A program made the translations under genes and the position numbers. Shown in pieces: positions 1-8,252 of a stretch of 64,000 nucleotides of DNA. Position 1 is the stretch's first letter; every line of letters starts with the position of its first letter. The notes beneath the pieces are model-generated. The model saw only the letters and a list, made by a program, of their open reading frames with translations. It was not told where the DNA came from and ran no database searches. This DNA comes from Glaciecola sp028401415. GTDB lineage: Bacteria; Pseudomonadota; Gammaproteobacteria; Enterobacterales; Alteromonadaceae. The stretch spans positions 1,240,001-1,304,000 of the forward strand of contig NZ_CP171821.2 in the NCBI RefSeq assembly GCF_028401415.2. Reading direction: 5' to 3'.

Positions 1-149
1 GATTTCTCTTTAACACCATAAATTAAGGCTGATTCATCTGGATGTGATTGCGACGAATCTACTTGCTGCAAAGCGTTTTTACTGAAAGCTTCGCCCAAAG
101 TAAAATTAAGAAGCATCAGGGTAAAATATATTTTAAGTTTAAATTTCAT
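1..149 (-). CDS. Partial secreted protein (N-terminus only)
   Basis: An open frame starts with ATG at 147-149 on the minus strand and runs off the left edge of the window. The first residues are basic and then hydrophobic (MKFKLKIYFTLMLLNFTLG), which looks like a Sec signal peptide. A good Shine-Dalgarno (AGGTGA) lies just upstream of the ATG. Only about 49 residues are visible and no family can be named. The gene is divergent from the tRNA-Val region. Confidence 0.55.
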   Translation of the reverse strand, partial: MKFKLKIYFTLMLLNFTLGEAFSKNALQQVDSSQSHPDESALIYGVKEK

Positions 150-240
150 TTAGTCACCTGTTTGATCAATTACCATGCATTTCTATAAGGTTTTGATATT
201 CATAATCATTCTGAGCTAGCCGCAATACGACTCACAAAAG

Positions 241-272
241 AAGGGCGAGAGTCACTGGTTCAAACCCAGAGG
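241..272 (+). other. tRNA-Val 3'-half remnant
   Basis: This stretch repeats the anticodon-stem 3' side, variable loop and T-arm of the intact tRNA-Val that begins about 50 bp downstream. The shared core is GTCACTGGTTCAA followed by a CCAG T-stem. No D-arm or acceptor stem can be folded on its 5' side, so it is a degenerate half and not a functional tRNA. Such fragments often mark the edge of an integrated element, which is an inference here. Confidence 0.6.
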
Positions 273-290
273 CTTGAGAAAAATGATAAT

Positions 291-366
291 GGACGCTTAG
301 CTCAGTTGGGAGAGCATCGCCCTTACAAGGCGAGGGTCACTGGTTCAAGCCCAGTAGCGTCCACCA
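291..366 (+). tRNA. tRNA-Val (anticodon TAC)
   Basis: A complete 76-nt cloverleaf can be read. The acceptor stem GGACGCT pairs with AGCGTCC. The D-arm contains AGCTCAGTTGGGAGAGC. The anticodon loop is CTTACAA, giving anticodon TAC (valine GTA). The T-loop is TTCAAGC, and the CCA end is encoded at 364-366. Similarity to the bacterial tRNA-Val consensus is strong. A 3'-half copy lies at 241-272, and accessory genes follow, so the locus may serve as an integration site. Confidence 0.96.
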
Positions 367-536
367 TTTCCCCCTCTGGGGTGTCAATACCCTCTAAAAG
401 CCTGAATGGGCATGACTTTACTGCGGTTCTAAAGCCCCCTGTTGCGGTGATACACCATACAATAAAAACCACATATTTTATGTAGGCTCCTGAGTTGTAG
501 TACACAACAATTTATTTCTTATCTTGATTATTTTTG

Positions 537-1085
537 TCAGTTAACTGATTTGGCCTCTCTATCCTCAATATTTACATAATTGCTCTCTATAAAAAGGTAA
601 ATGTCTTCATCGTGCATTTCGTAAAAGAATGTCGGGAGATCTGTAGACGAGCCATCGAAACTGACGAAACGAACTTCACTAACGTCGGTCACAGTAAAAA
701 AATTCAATAAATAAAGAAAACGGTCGAAGTCACCCAAGCCGACGCTGTCTGTCAACATCTTATGAATTGATTCTTTCCCCACATTCTGTCTCTCAATCAC
801 ATGACCCAGATCGACAAGATGGCGCATATAAAAGCTTCTTTCCTCATCACTTAGATGTGAATTGTTTAAAGTTGTAGAAACATATTCAAACACATGAACG
901 TTCGAGTACGCCTCTATGTCCCCTAAAATTTTTACGCGCCAAGAGACAACAATCGGTGCTAGAGACTTGTACAATCCATAGCCAAATTCGGCTTCTAGTT
1001 TGGTAAATGTTTTAGTTGATATCAACAAAACGAGAGAGAAAAACACAACAACAGTTATAATCACTGTTTTGATTAATTTAAACAT
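537..1085 (-). CDS. Hypothetical membrane-anchored protein
   Basis: This is a 182-residue protein with a basic start and one hydrophobic segment at about residues 5-24, consistent with an N-terminal membrane anchor or uncleaved signal. The rest is soluble, acidic and rich in aromatic residues, with no motif I recognise. It lies 36 bp downstream of another unrecognised minus-strand gene and within the accessory cluster that follows the Rhs toxin tip. A role as immunity or orphan-toxin-associated protein is possible from context only. Confidence 0.6.
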   Translation of the reverse strand: MFKLIKTVIITVVVFFSLVLLISTKTFTKLEAEFGYGLYKSLAPIVVSWRVKILGDIEAYSNVHVFEYVSTTLNNSHLSDEERSFYMRHLVDLGHVIERQNVGKESIHKMLTDSVGLGDFDRFLYLLNFFTVTDVSEVRFVSFDGSSTDLPTFFYEMHDEDIYLFIESNYVNIEDREAKSVN

Positions 1086-1121
1086 TTATTTTGTAATATC
1101 CCCCGACGTTAAGTAGCCTAA

Positions 1122-1718
1122 CTACGATTTAGTATTCATGAATAAATGCCGTTTAATAAGTTCGGGAGAATTAATGGTTCCAATTTGGACATCATCCCAC
1201 TCTTTTGATGGAATTCTTATTTCAAACCGAATTGTTTGGTCAGTGTTTTGAATAAAGCGCTCGGTTATAAATATCCTATATCCATTGTCATTTGTAGTTG
1301 AGTATTCAGGTATGCTAAATTCTGAGCAATCAAACCTGCTTTCAATGCAAAAGAAACTAAATTCATCCTTTGCCATAACTGCAGCTCTTTCTTGGCTTAT
1401 GGGCCGAGCGATAAAGGAGAAGGTTAGAATGATCGACAGTGTTATAAATCCAAACAAATATTGAAGTGGTTTAATCGTTCCGATTCCTTGAAATTGAATG
1501 TTAAAGTCCGTTGGTGTTCTATTCGGCATTGAGTACGTGTCAGCATGAGTTTCACCAACGATGTTAGCAACATTAGCGATTGTATTCGAAACCCCATTAT
1601 AAGGACGGCCATAAAAGAAATCATATGTGTCAGGAATGTTTGCAACAGCTTCAGTTGGCGAAATTAAGGTGAGGCTGATATGACCATAAACATTTCCATC
1701 TTCAGACCTCAAAAACAA
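1122..1718 (-). CDS. Hypothetical protein, one TM, possibly 5'-truncated
   Basis: The frame gives 198 residues from a TTG codon. It is open further upstream to a stop near 1770 but has no ATG, and no ribosome binding site is obvious, so the natural 5' end may be missing. One hydrophobic segment lies at about residues 86-104. The N-terminal part (SEDGNVYGHISLTL) precedes the segment and a mostly beta-looking domain with two cysteines follows. It sits between the Rhs-associated secreted protein and the 182-aa membrane protein. I do not recognise the family. It may be a displaced toxin-tail fragment. Confidence 0.45.
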   Translation of the reverse strand: MFLRSEDGNVYGHISLTLISPTEAVANIPDTYDFFYGRPYNGVSNTIANVANIVGETHADTYSMPNRTPTDFNIQFQGIGTIKPLQYLFGFITLSIILTFSFIARPISQERAAVMAKDEFSFFCIESRFDCSEFSIPEYSTTNDNGYRIFITERFIQNTDQTIRFEIRIPSKEWDDVQIGTINSPELIKRHLFMNTKS

Positions 1719-1837
1719 GTCAATAGATTCCGTAGAGCCAATACTATTTGGGAATAGGTGTACTAGCTAGACGGTACAAATGACATTCAAACTCTAATCG
1801 TGCCCCCTGACTCAGAGTTCAAAAATAAGTTTCTGTT

Positions 1838-2383
1838 TTACGGCCTCAGCCCCGATGTACCTTTTAAAAAAACTGGCGTTCGGTTTAGTTCAAATCCTCC
1901 GGTCTTGAAGTCTAATTCTCGAGTCAGATATTCAAAAAATACTACTCCTACATCCTTACTATAAAAGAATGAATCAATTTCGGTCTGCTCCTTTCCTAAA
2001 TGCTTGAACGTTTTTATAAGGTATCCTTTGAATTCTTGGTTGAAAAACCTCATCTCCTTCAATTCTAAGACCTGAACGTAACGCTTGTCTGAGAATGCAT
2101 GATGCTTAAATAAGGAGTTCGTTTCAACACTGTCTAAAACTTTGTTGCTTGGGATACTAATCCTAGTGTCGTCAAATTCAATGCAGAACTGACCGAAATT
2201 ACATCGTAAAACTTTTACATACGAAGTATTCATTCGTATTATAGTGGCATTGTCTTCAAACGAGTAGACCTCGCCTTCCAATGTCGAATATTCTGCACCG
2301 ACATTGGCATAAGAACCATTTATAGACTGAGTGATCAATAAACCAGCAAAAAACAACTTTATAAAAGTATTAGCTATCGACAT
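1838..2383 (-). CDS. Secreted hypothetical protein, candidate Rhs immunity partner
   Basis: This is a 181-residue protein with a classical signal peptide (residues 1-26, cleavage likely after SYA). Its start codon overlaps the 3' end of the Rhs C-terminal fragment by 10 bp, so the two are translationally coupled. In Rhs and other polymorphic toxin loci the gene directly after the toxin tail usually encodes its immunity protein. Export to the periplasm would be unusual for immunity to a cytosolic toxin and would fit a toxin acting in the periplasm. The sequence matches no family I can name, so the immunity role is inferred from position. Confidence 0.55.
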   Translation of the reverse strand: MSIANTFIKLFFAGLLITQSINGSYANVGAEYSTLEGEVYSFEDNATIIRMNTSYVKVLRCNFGQFCIEFDDTRISIPSNKVLDSVETNSLFKHHAFSDKRYVQVLELKEMRFFNQEFKGYLIKTFKHLGKEQTEIDSFFYSKDVGVVFFEYLTRELDFKTGGFELNRTPVFLKGTSGLRP

Positions 2384-3693
2384 AACAGGCTCCAGTCTAG
2401 TTTACAGCTATTTCCATAAGTCTCTCTAGACGTTCGATTTATGGATTTCATTATTTGGTCAGTATACTGCACAGTGTTTCCCTCTGACCTAATGTTCGCA
2501 ACCGCATGTATCATTTCGTGAGCAATTAGTCTTGCTGATGAAGCCTGCACAACCTCTTTGCTTCCTGCTCTATTGCGGAAATATATTGGTGAATGAATAT
2601 CGACAGTCATTAAGTTTTGACCAAACAAACCACCATTGCTTCCGTAATCGTTAAGTAGAATCTTAAGTGGAGCTTCTACAGACAGAGCATTGAGCATTGC
2701 CTCACCATATTCAGTAGCAAATATTGATTTTAAATCAGACTTTACTGTTTGAAGTTCACTAAACGACACCTTAGCATCATTACTACCCCACCTTGCCAGT
2801 TGGACTTTACCATCAAACAGTTCAAGAACGTCACCATGATTATCAGGAGTCTTAGTAAGTATTGCTCGAGAACCTGTACCAAAAAGCTTAAAATCGCCTG
2901 ATAACCTACTAAATTCACCATTGAAGGCTGCTGTTACGGTAGTAGCAAAGCTGGCACTTATGGCTCCATTAGCGAATTTTCCGCCCGTTATTTTAGAAAC
3001 TGTACCACCAATAATAGCTGATGCTAAAATTCTAACGCTCACATTGCTTATGCCATTTGCTGCTCCGCCTGCACCGGCTGCGATAAACCCGTGTCCAAAC
3101 TTACCCCCTTGAACACTTGAAGCGAATCCACCTAAGAAGCCTCGAGCTAACAACGCACCGGGCGTAAAGCCACCGGGCGATACGGCCCCTACAAACGCGC
3201 CAATTAGTGCACCTTTCAGACTGCCGGTCACTGCATAAGTGACCGCTCCGTTGAACGCGGCTGTGGCTGCTGCTGCGCACCAACCAGTGCAACCCGGAAT
3301 GAAATTCAATCCGATGCTGATAATCGTTGATAAAAATGCGTTGCTTCCAATCGCCTTGAATAGTTTCTTAAAGAAGAAGCCGGTTGGGTCAGTATAGCTC
3401 ATCGGATTGTTCAACACGTAACTATAACGATTGAAGTTTTGCGTATTATTAGGCGCTTGAATATGCGGGTCTGCCTGCATAAAGCGACCAATACTGGCAT
3501 CGTAAATTCTTCCGCCCATGTGAATAATGCCAATACTATTCATCATATGATGACCGGTGTAGCCTGCGCGAGTCGGGTCTTCATAGCCGCTTGCAGCAAA
3601 ACTTGAATCTACATACAGCGACATCTGCTCACCAAACGGCGTGTATAGCGTAAGCAATGGGATGGACTCCTCCTCAACCTGACGATGCGGCAT
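2374..3693 (-). pseudogene. Rhs-family toxin, C-terminal tip with metallopeptidase-like tail (5'-truncated)
   Basis: The Rhs repeat-associated core signature is clear: RIYDASIGRFMQADP at residues 62-76 and NRYSYVLNNPMSYTDPTG at about 88-105. A glycine/alanine-rich hydrophobic stretch follows. The variable tail then ends with AHEMIH, so HEMIH (residues 392-396) fits the HExxH zinc site of M91-like effector peptidases. The large beta-cage repeat region that should precede the core is absent. The element junction is at 3649/3650, and the open frame begins only because an ATG happens to lie inside the inserted element. It is therefore the tip of a broken toxin or a displaced orphan tip. A secreted candidate immunity gene overlaps its 3' end. 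Confidence 0.8.
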
Positions 3694-3747
3694 TTTTAGG
3701 CCACAATGGTAATTGTCAGAAAACCATGTTCAATTGAGGAGAAACCC

Positions 3748-4785
3748 ATGGGTAACATTACTAGAGTAGGTGTTGATATTGCAAAGTCTATTTTTCATGT
3801 CCACGCGGTCGATAGATTTAGTGAAGTCAAATGGAAAGGAAAATATTCTAGATCTAAATGGCTCGCAGCAATAAGTCGGAAAGTACCTCATGGTGCGGAA
3901 ATAGCTATGGAAGCGTGCAGCTCCGCAAATTATTGGGGGCGTGAATTACAAAAACGAGGATATAAAGTTAAAATTATTCATGCGCAATTCGTAAAGCCCT
4001 ATGTCAAGAGCAATAAGAACGATGCTGTTGACGCAGAAGCTATTTGTGAAGCAATGAGTCGTCCAAGTATGCGGTTTGTTAGCTTAAAAACTGTCAGACA
4101 ACAAGATGTGCAAGCGGCGCACCGAGTACGCGATAATTTAATGGTTCAAAGAACGGGTAAGGCCAATCAAATTCGTGGCTTAGTCGGTGAGTATGGATTA
4201 GTAGCGCCGATTGGTATCAAGAAGCTGCGCCAGGCTATTCCTTTGTGGCTAGAGGATGGGGACAACGGCTTATCATCCATGTTTAGGTCAATATTAAAAG
4301 GTTTATTTGATGATCTGATTAATCTTGATGAACGGATAGACGAACTAGATAAAACTATTCAAGAAGATGTTCAACAAGACCCTGTTGCCACTAAATTATT
4401 AGAGTTGAGAGGAATAGGCGTTTTGTGCGCTAGTGCTTTATCTAGTGCAATAGGAGACGGAAAGACCTACAAAAAAGGCAGAGATTTTACTGCATCCATA
4501 GGTCTCACGCCAAGACAACATAGTACAGGTGGCAAGCCTAAATTATTAGGCATTAGCAAAAGAGGTGATGGCTATTTACGCAAACTTTTAGTGCATGGTG
4601 CTAGGGCTGTTATTAGACACGCGCATCGTCACAATGATGCTTTGAGTCAGTGGTTAATGAAGCTTACTTCCACTAAACATGTAAACATTGTCACGGTCGC
4701 GTTGGCAAACAAAACTGCTAGAGTCGCATGGGCAATAGTTAACAATAATGATAGTTATCGCCCAGAATTAATAGCTTCAGTATAA
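3748..4785 (+). CDS. IS110/IS1111-family DEDD transposase, copy 1
   Basis: The ATG at 3748 is chosen because GAGGAG precedes it at proper spacing and the protein then starts MGNITRVGVDIAKS, the normal IS110 beginning. An in-frame upstream ATG at 3706 lacks a binding site. The N-terminal RuvC-like DEDD domain shows VGVDIAK, EACSSANYWGREL and KNDAVDAEAI. The C-terminal domain holds ASIGLTPRQHSTGGK, whose serine is the likely nucleophile of these recombinases. At 345 residues it is full length and undamaged. It catalyses RNA-guided recombination without a classical DDE site, as known for the family. The second copy at 6690-7727 is identical. Confidence 0.93.
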   Translation: MGNITRVGVDIAKSIFHVHAVDRFSEVKWKGKYSRSKWLAAISRKVPHGAEIAMEACSSANYWGRELQKRGYKVKIIHAQFVKPYVKSNKNDAVDAEAICEAMSRPSMRFVSLKTVRQQDVQAAHRVRDNLMVQRTGKANQIRGLVGEYGLVAPIGIKKLRQAIPLWLEDGDNGLSSMFRSILKGLFDDLINLDERIDELDKTIQEDVQQDPVATKLLELRGIGVLCASALSSAIGDGKTYKKGRDFTASIGLTPRQHSTGGKPKLLGISKRGDGYLRKLLVHGARAVIRHAHRHNDALSQWLMKLTSTKHVNIVTVALANKTARVAWAIVNNNDSYRPELIASV

Positions 4786-4789
4786 AAAT

Positions 4790-5039
4790 TACAATTAAAA
4801 CAGTTAAGTACAACAATTTCATCCAAAGTTGCAAGAGTATAGCGTGAGATGGCAAACAGGTAAGACCGACACTTGTAAAACCCAGAGCGGACGAAGAGCC
4901 TATCCGAGCTCGTGTAAGCGTTAGGGACCAAGTGTGCGAATAGCCCATAGAGGTTCGATGCTTAATAAATAGCATCATTCAGAAACCGAATATACGTAGG
5001 CAGTTTATACCATTAGCCATTAACCGAAATACTTGCAAA
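4790..5039 (+). ncRNA. Candidate bridge/seek RNA region of IS1111 copy 1
   Basis: This is the non-coding 3' end of the element between the transposase stop and the right inverted repeat. In the IS1111 group the target-selecting RNA is encoded here. Possible stems are visible: ACACTTG at 4869-4875 with CAAGTGT at 4929-4935, and GATGC/GCATC around 4958-4976. The assignment rests on family knowledge plus these pairings. The transcript ends cannot be read from sequence alone. Confidence 0.4.
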
Positions 5040-5090
5040 TGAGGAGGAGTCCATATACGTCGCCTAAAGACCGCGACCTAAATTAACATT

Positions 5091-6341
5091 TCACGGCAGC
5101 AATTGCTCTATATCTGGCTGTGCGTAACTAAATTGCTCGAATAAGTGATTTAGGTAATCATAGGGCACAAGCCCGTTCGCTTTAGCCGACTCGATAATTG
5201 AATACAGTACCGCGCTGGCGTTTGCCCCTTCTGCATTTTGTGAGAACAACCAAGCTCGCCTGCCCATCACGAAGGGTTTAATCGCGCGCTCCGCGCGATT
5301 ATTATCTATACTCAAACGCCCATCAAGTGTATATCGCTCGAGTTTTTCCCACTGGTTTAAACAATATTGAATGGCCGCGCTTAAATTCGTTTGCCCTAAG
5401 ACTTGGTGTTGTGATTTCACTAGCCAGCCCTTGAACTGCTCAAGCAGTGGAAGGCTCTTTTCTTAGCGAATGCGATAACGCTCATCCACGGTTTTATCTT
5501 TGATGAGGGTTTCTACCCGATATAGCTTTTGAATATGGTTAAGTGCCCATTCTACTTTGCCGCTTTTATGCTTACCCATCGCTTTTTGTGCATCGGTGAA
5601 TTTGCGCCTAGCATGCGCTAAGCACCCAACGATGGTAGCGTTTGTTTTATGGTATCCGGCATAACCATCAGTCAGCATATAGCTGCTGTACCCGTCAAGG
5701 TAATCTGCCACGACTTGCCCGCCACGACTGATGTTGTAGTCATACAACACGATGTTGGGGATATCACATCCGCTAATCTTACCGGCAGGCGAGTCTGCAC
5801 CGCAGCCATATAGCCACATGTAAGATTTTGACTTATCATCACTGATGACATTCATGGTCGTGTCATCACTAAATATCACAGGCTGCTCAAGTAATATCCG
5901 CCGCAAGGTGTCGTAAAGAATTTGTAAGATATCGGCGCACTTTATCATCCATTTGGCAGTGGTTTGCCGGCTTAATTCAATGCCATATTGTTTGAACATA
6001 GCCTCTTGTCTATAAAGTGGCAGGCCATATTGGTATTTACTAGTGATGACTTGACTTAACCAACATGGCTCGGGAGTTTGCAAAATGCTAATCACAACAT
6101 CTTGATACTGCAAACTCAGTTGCGGCGATGGATGGTGTGTAACAGGCTGAGATTTTCTGACTTTTACCCAAGCTTTAGCCTTTGGCTTGGGCCATGGTTT
6201 ATTGATATCGCTTTTTCTGGCGTAAAACGTTTGCAAATGGATATCGTGCTTGGCACAGTATTGAGGTGCGGTGAGCCCGCTGGCCTCTTGAGCTTCAATC
6301 GTAGCTTTCCATTCTTCTTTGGTTCGGCGTTTTCTGGGCAT
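5091..6341 (-). pseudogene. IS66-family transposase remnant (TnpA-TnpC fusion with in-frame stop)
   Basis: The frame starts as TnpA (MPRKRRTKEEWKATIEAQEA, with a GAGG binding site). At about residue 87 (near 6080) it passes directly into the middle of TnpC (SKYQYGLPLYRQE). The end of tnpA, all of tnpB and the first part of tnpC are therefore deleted. DDE-domain landmarks remain: FSDDTTMNVI, LTDGYAGYHK and, near the C-terminus, DNNRAERAIKPF. A TAA at 5463-5465 interrupts the frame after VDERYRIR, but the same frame continues (EKSLPLLEQFKGWL) to the normal end at 5091, so this is a nonsense mutation and not a frameshift. The product cannot be functional. Confidence 0.85.
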
Positions 6342-6435
6342 GCTGTCCTCGATACATTATCAAAAACATCATTATGCCGAGATATATGTGCGACCAATAG
6401 ATGGGGTTTGGGCGACGTATATGGACTCCTCCTCA

Positions 6436-6685
6436 TTTGCAAGTATTTCGGTTAATGGCTAATGGTATAAACTGCCTACGTATATTCGGTTTCTGAATGA
6501 TGCTATTTATTAAGCATCGAACCTCTATGGGCTATTCGCACACTTGGTCCCTAACGCTTACACGAGCTCGGATAGGCTCTTCGTCCGCTCTGGGTTTTAC
6601 AAGTGTCGGTCTTACCTGTTTGCCATCTCACGCTATACTCTTGCAACTTTGGATGAAATTGTTGTACTTAACTGTTTTAATTGTA
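6436..6685 (-). ncRNA. Candidate bridge/seek RNA region of IS1111 copy 2
   Basis: This is the same non-coding transposase-downstream segment as in copy 1, on the opposite strand and identical in sequence. It contains the same ACACTTG/CAAGTGT and GATGC/GCATC pairings. Function is inferred from the known guide-RNA location in IS1111-group elements. Confidence 0.4.
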
Positions 6686-6689
6686 ATTT

Positions 6690-7727
6690 TTATACTGAAG
6701 CTATTAATTCTGGGCGATAACTATCATTATTGTTAACTATTGCCCATGCGACTCTAGCAGTTTTGTTTGCCAACGCGACCGTGACAATGTTTACATGTTT
6801 AGTGGAAGTAAGCTTCATTAACCACTGACTCAAAGCATCATTGTGACGATGCGCGTGTCTAATAACAGCCCTAGCACCATGCACTAAAAGTTTGCGTAAA
6901 TAGCCATCACCTCTTTTGCTAATGCCTAATAATTTAGGCTTGCCACCTGTACTATGTTGTCTTGGCGTGAGACCTATGGATGCAGTAAAATCTCTGCCTT
7001 TTTTGTAGGTCTTTCCGTCTCCTATTGCACTAGATAAAGCACTAGCGCACAAAACGCCTATTCCTCTCAACTCTAATAATTTAGTGGCAACAGGGTCTTG
7101 TTGAACATCTTCTTGAATAGTTTTATCTAGTTCGTCTATCCGTTCATCAAGATTAATCAGATCATCAAATAAACCTTTTAATATTGACCTAAACATGGAT
7201 GATAAGCCGTTGTCCCCATCCTCTAGCCACAAAGGAATAGCCTGGCGCAGCTTCTTGATACCAATCGGCGCTACTAATCCATACTCACCGACTAAGCCAC
7301 GAATTTGATTGGCCTTACCCGTTCTTTGAACCATTAAATTATCGCGTACTCGGTGCGCCGCTTGCACATCTTGTTGTCTGACAGTTTTTAAGCTAACAAA
7401 CCGCATACTTGGACGACTCATTGCTTCACAAATAGCTTCTGCGTCAACAGCATCGTTCTTATTGCTCTTGACATAGGGCTTTACGAATTGCGCATGAATA
7501 ATTTTAACTTTATATCCTCGTTTTTGTAATTCACGCCCCCAATAATTTGCGGAGCTGCACGCTTCCATAGCTATTTCCGCACCATGAGGTACTTTCCGAC
7601 TTATTGCTGCGAGCCATTTAGATCTAGAATATTTTCCTTTCCATTTGACTTCACTAAATCTATCGACCGCGTGGACATGAAAAATAGACTTTGCAATATC
7701 AACACCTACTCTAGTAATGTTACCCAT
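6690..7727 (-). CDS. IS110/IS1111-family DEDD transposase, copy 2
   Basis: The product is identical to the 3748-4785 transposase (345 residues from the ATG preceded by GAGGAG). The DEDD motifs and the serine-containing C-terminal block are intact, so this copy is also potentially active. It is transcribed on the opposite strand from copy 1. Perfect identity between the copies means either very recent transposition or gene conversion between the arms. Confidence 0.93.
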   Translation of the reverse strand: MGNITRVGVDIAKSIFHVHAVDRFSEVKWKGKYSRSKWLAAISRKVPHGAEIAMEACSSANYWGRELQKRGYKVKIIHAQFVKPYVKSNKNDAVDAEAICEAMSRPSMRFVSLKTVRQQDVQAAHRVRDNLMVQRTGKANQIRGLVGEYGLVAPIGIKKLRQAIPLWLEDGDNGLSSMFRSILKGLFDDLINLDERIDELDKTIQEDVQQDPVATKLLELRGIGVLCASALSSAIGDGKTYKKGRDFTASIGLTPRQHSTGGKPKLLGISKRGDGYLRKLLVHGARAVIRHAHRHNDALSQWLMKLTSTKHVNIVTVALANKTARVAWAIVNNNDSYRPELIASV

Positions 7728-7969
7728 GGGTTTCTCCTCAATTGAACATGGTTTTCTGACAATTACCATTGTGGCCTAAAAATGCCGCATCGTCAGGTTG
7801 AGGAGGAGTCCATCCCATTGCTTACACACAGCCTTCTGAGAAGGATTGGACACATTGATCTGTTTACGCTTGAGTTACCTGTCTTTGTGTTCAGGTTCGT
7901 GCATTATGAGACAAACGGTGTCGTGCCAGCATACACGTCGGTTTGTTAGTATACAGATTGATAGCTAGC

Positions 7970-8188
7970 TTAAGCTCCAAAATCGAAGTCTCGCTGAACG
8001 CTATAGTCGCGGTATTCGTCAATGGCTTCTGGTGGTACACGAAGTGGCGGATTAACAGAATCATTGCTAGCGTTCGGTAAGCCTTGCTTGACCAAGTGTG
8101 AGAAGATTGGTAAAAATCGAGTTTTAAAGTCGATTAGCATAAGCCAAAAGTAAATGCCTATTTTGTGCGTTTTATATCGTGGCAGCCA
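7970..8188 (-). pseudogene. C-terminal remnant of an unrecognised gene
   Basis: Translation from the codon after a TGA at 8189-8191 gives an uninterrupted 72-residue frame, with fragments WLPRYKTHKIGIYFWL, DFKTRFLPIFSHL, NPPLRVPPEAIDEYRD and the end DYSVQRDFDFGA before TAA. The composition is that of a real protein tail, but no start codon with a binding site precedes it. It is probably the 3' end of a gene destroyed during element insertion or rearrangement. I do not recognise the family. The stretch 7826-7969 between it and the IS shows nothing supportable. Confidence 0.4.
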
Positions 8189-8252
8189 TCACAATACTGC
8201 TAACTATTGGTAATTCAATATTACAATCGACGAAATTGCTCTTTTATTTGGG

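Larger units (their letters stand above)
3662..5054 (+). mobile_element. IS110-family (IS1111 group) insertion sequence, copy 1
   Basis: The element is bounded by 15-bp inverted repeats: ATGGACTCCTCCTCA at 3662-3676 and its complement at 5040-5054. Terminal or sub-terminal inverted repeats separate the IS1111 group from other IS110 elements. It encodes one DEDD transposase and has a long 3' non-coding end (4786-5040), where IS1111-type elements carry their guide RNA. It truncates the Rhs gene, and it is an exact inverted match to copy 2. Confidence 0.8.
6421..7813 (-). mobile_element. IS110-family (IS1111 group) insertion sequence, copy 2
   Basis: This is the inverted twin of the copy at 3662-5054, with the same 15-bp inverted repeats at 6421-6435 and 7799-7813. 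It lies in the opposite terminal repeat of the same IS66 remnant at the equivalent position. That fits the site-specificity of IS1111-type elements for conserved targets such as transposon ends. The two copies are head-outward around a 1.35-kb spacer. Confidence 0.8.
3650..7825. mobile_element. Decayed IS66-family element with an IS1111-group copy in each terminal repeat
   Basis: Removing the two IS1111-like copies leaves ends that read GTAAGCAATGGG, then AT, then ATACGTCGCC, on both sides in inverted orientation. IS66 elements typically start with GTAAGC, and the interior (5065-6410) encodes IS66 TnpA/TnpC remnants. The simplest reading is an IS66 element whose left and right terminal repeats were each hit at the same position by the same IS1111-type element. 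The arms 3650-5064 and 6411-7825 are exact inverted copies as far as I can read (paired positions sum to 11475). No 8-bp target duplication is visible: the flanks are tgtatagc and acacagcc. Confidence 0.7.

Noticed and set aside
323..505. 60-codon minus-strand frame across the tRNA
   Set aside because: It is read through the tRNA-Val sequence in antisense, has no binding site and gives the usual tRNA-shadow peptide (ATGLEPVT).
4739..4978. 79-codon frames in the IS1111 3' end (also 6497-6736)
   Set aside because: They overlap the transposase end and the likely guide-RNA region, with no binding site and no domain; identical in both copies only because the copies are identical.
3642..7833. 8-bp target duplication expected for IS66
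   Set aside because: Flanks tgtatagc and acacagcc do not match, so either one side has been rearranged or the duplication was lost.
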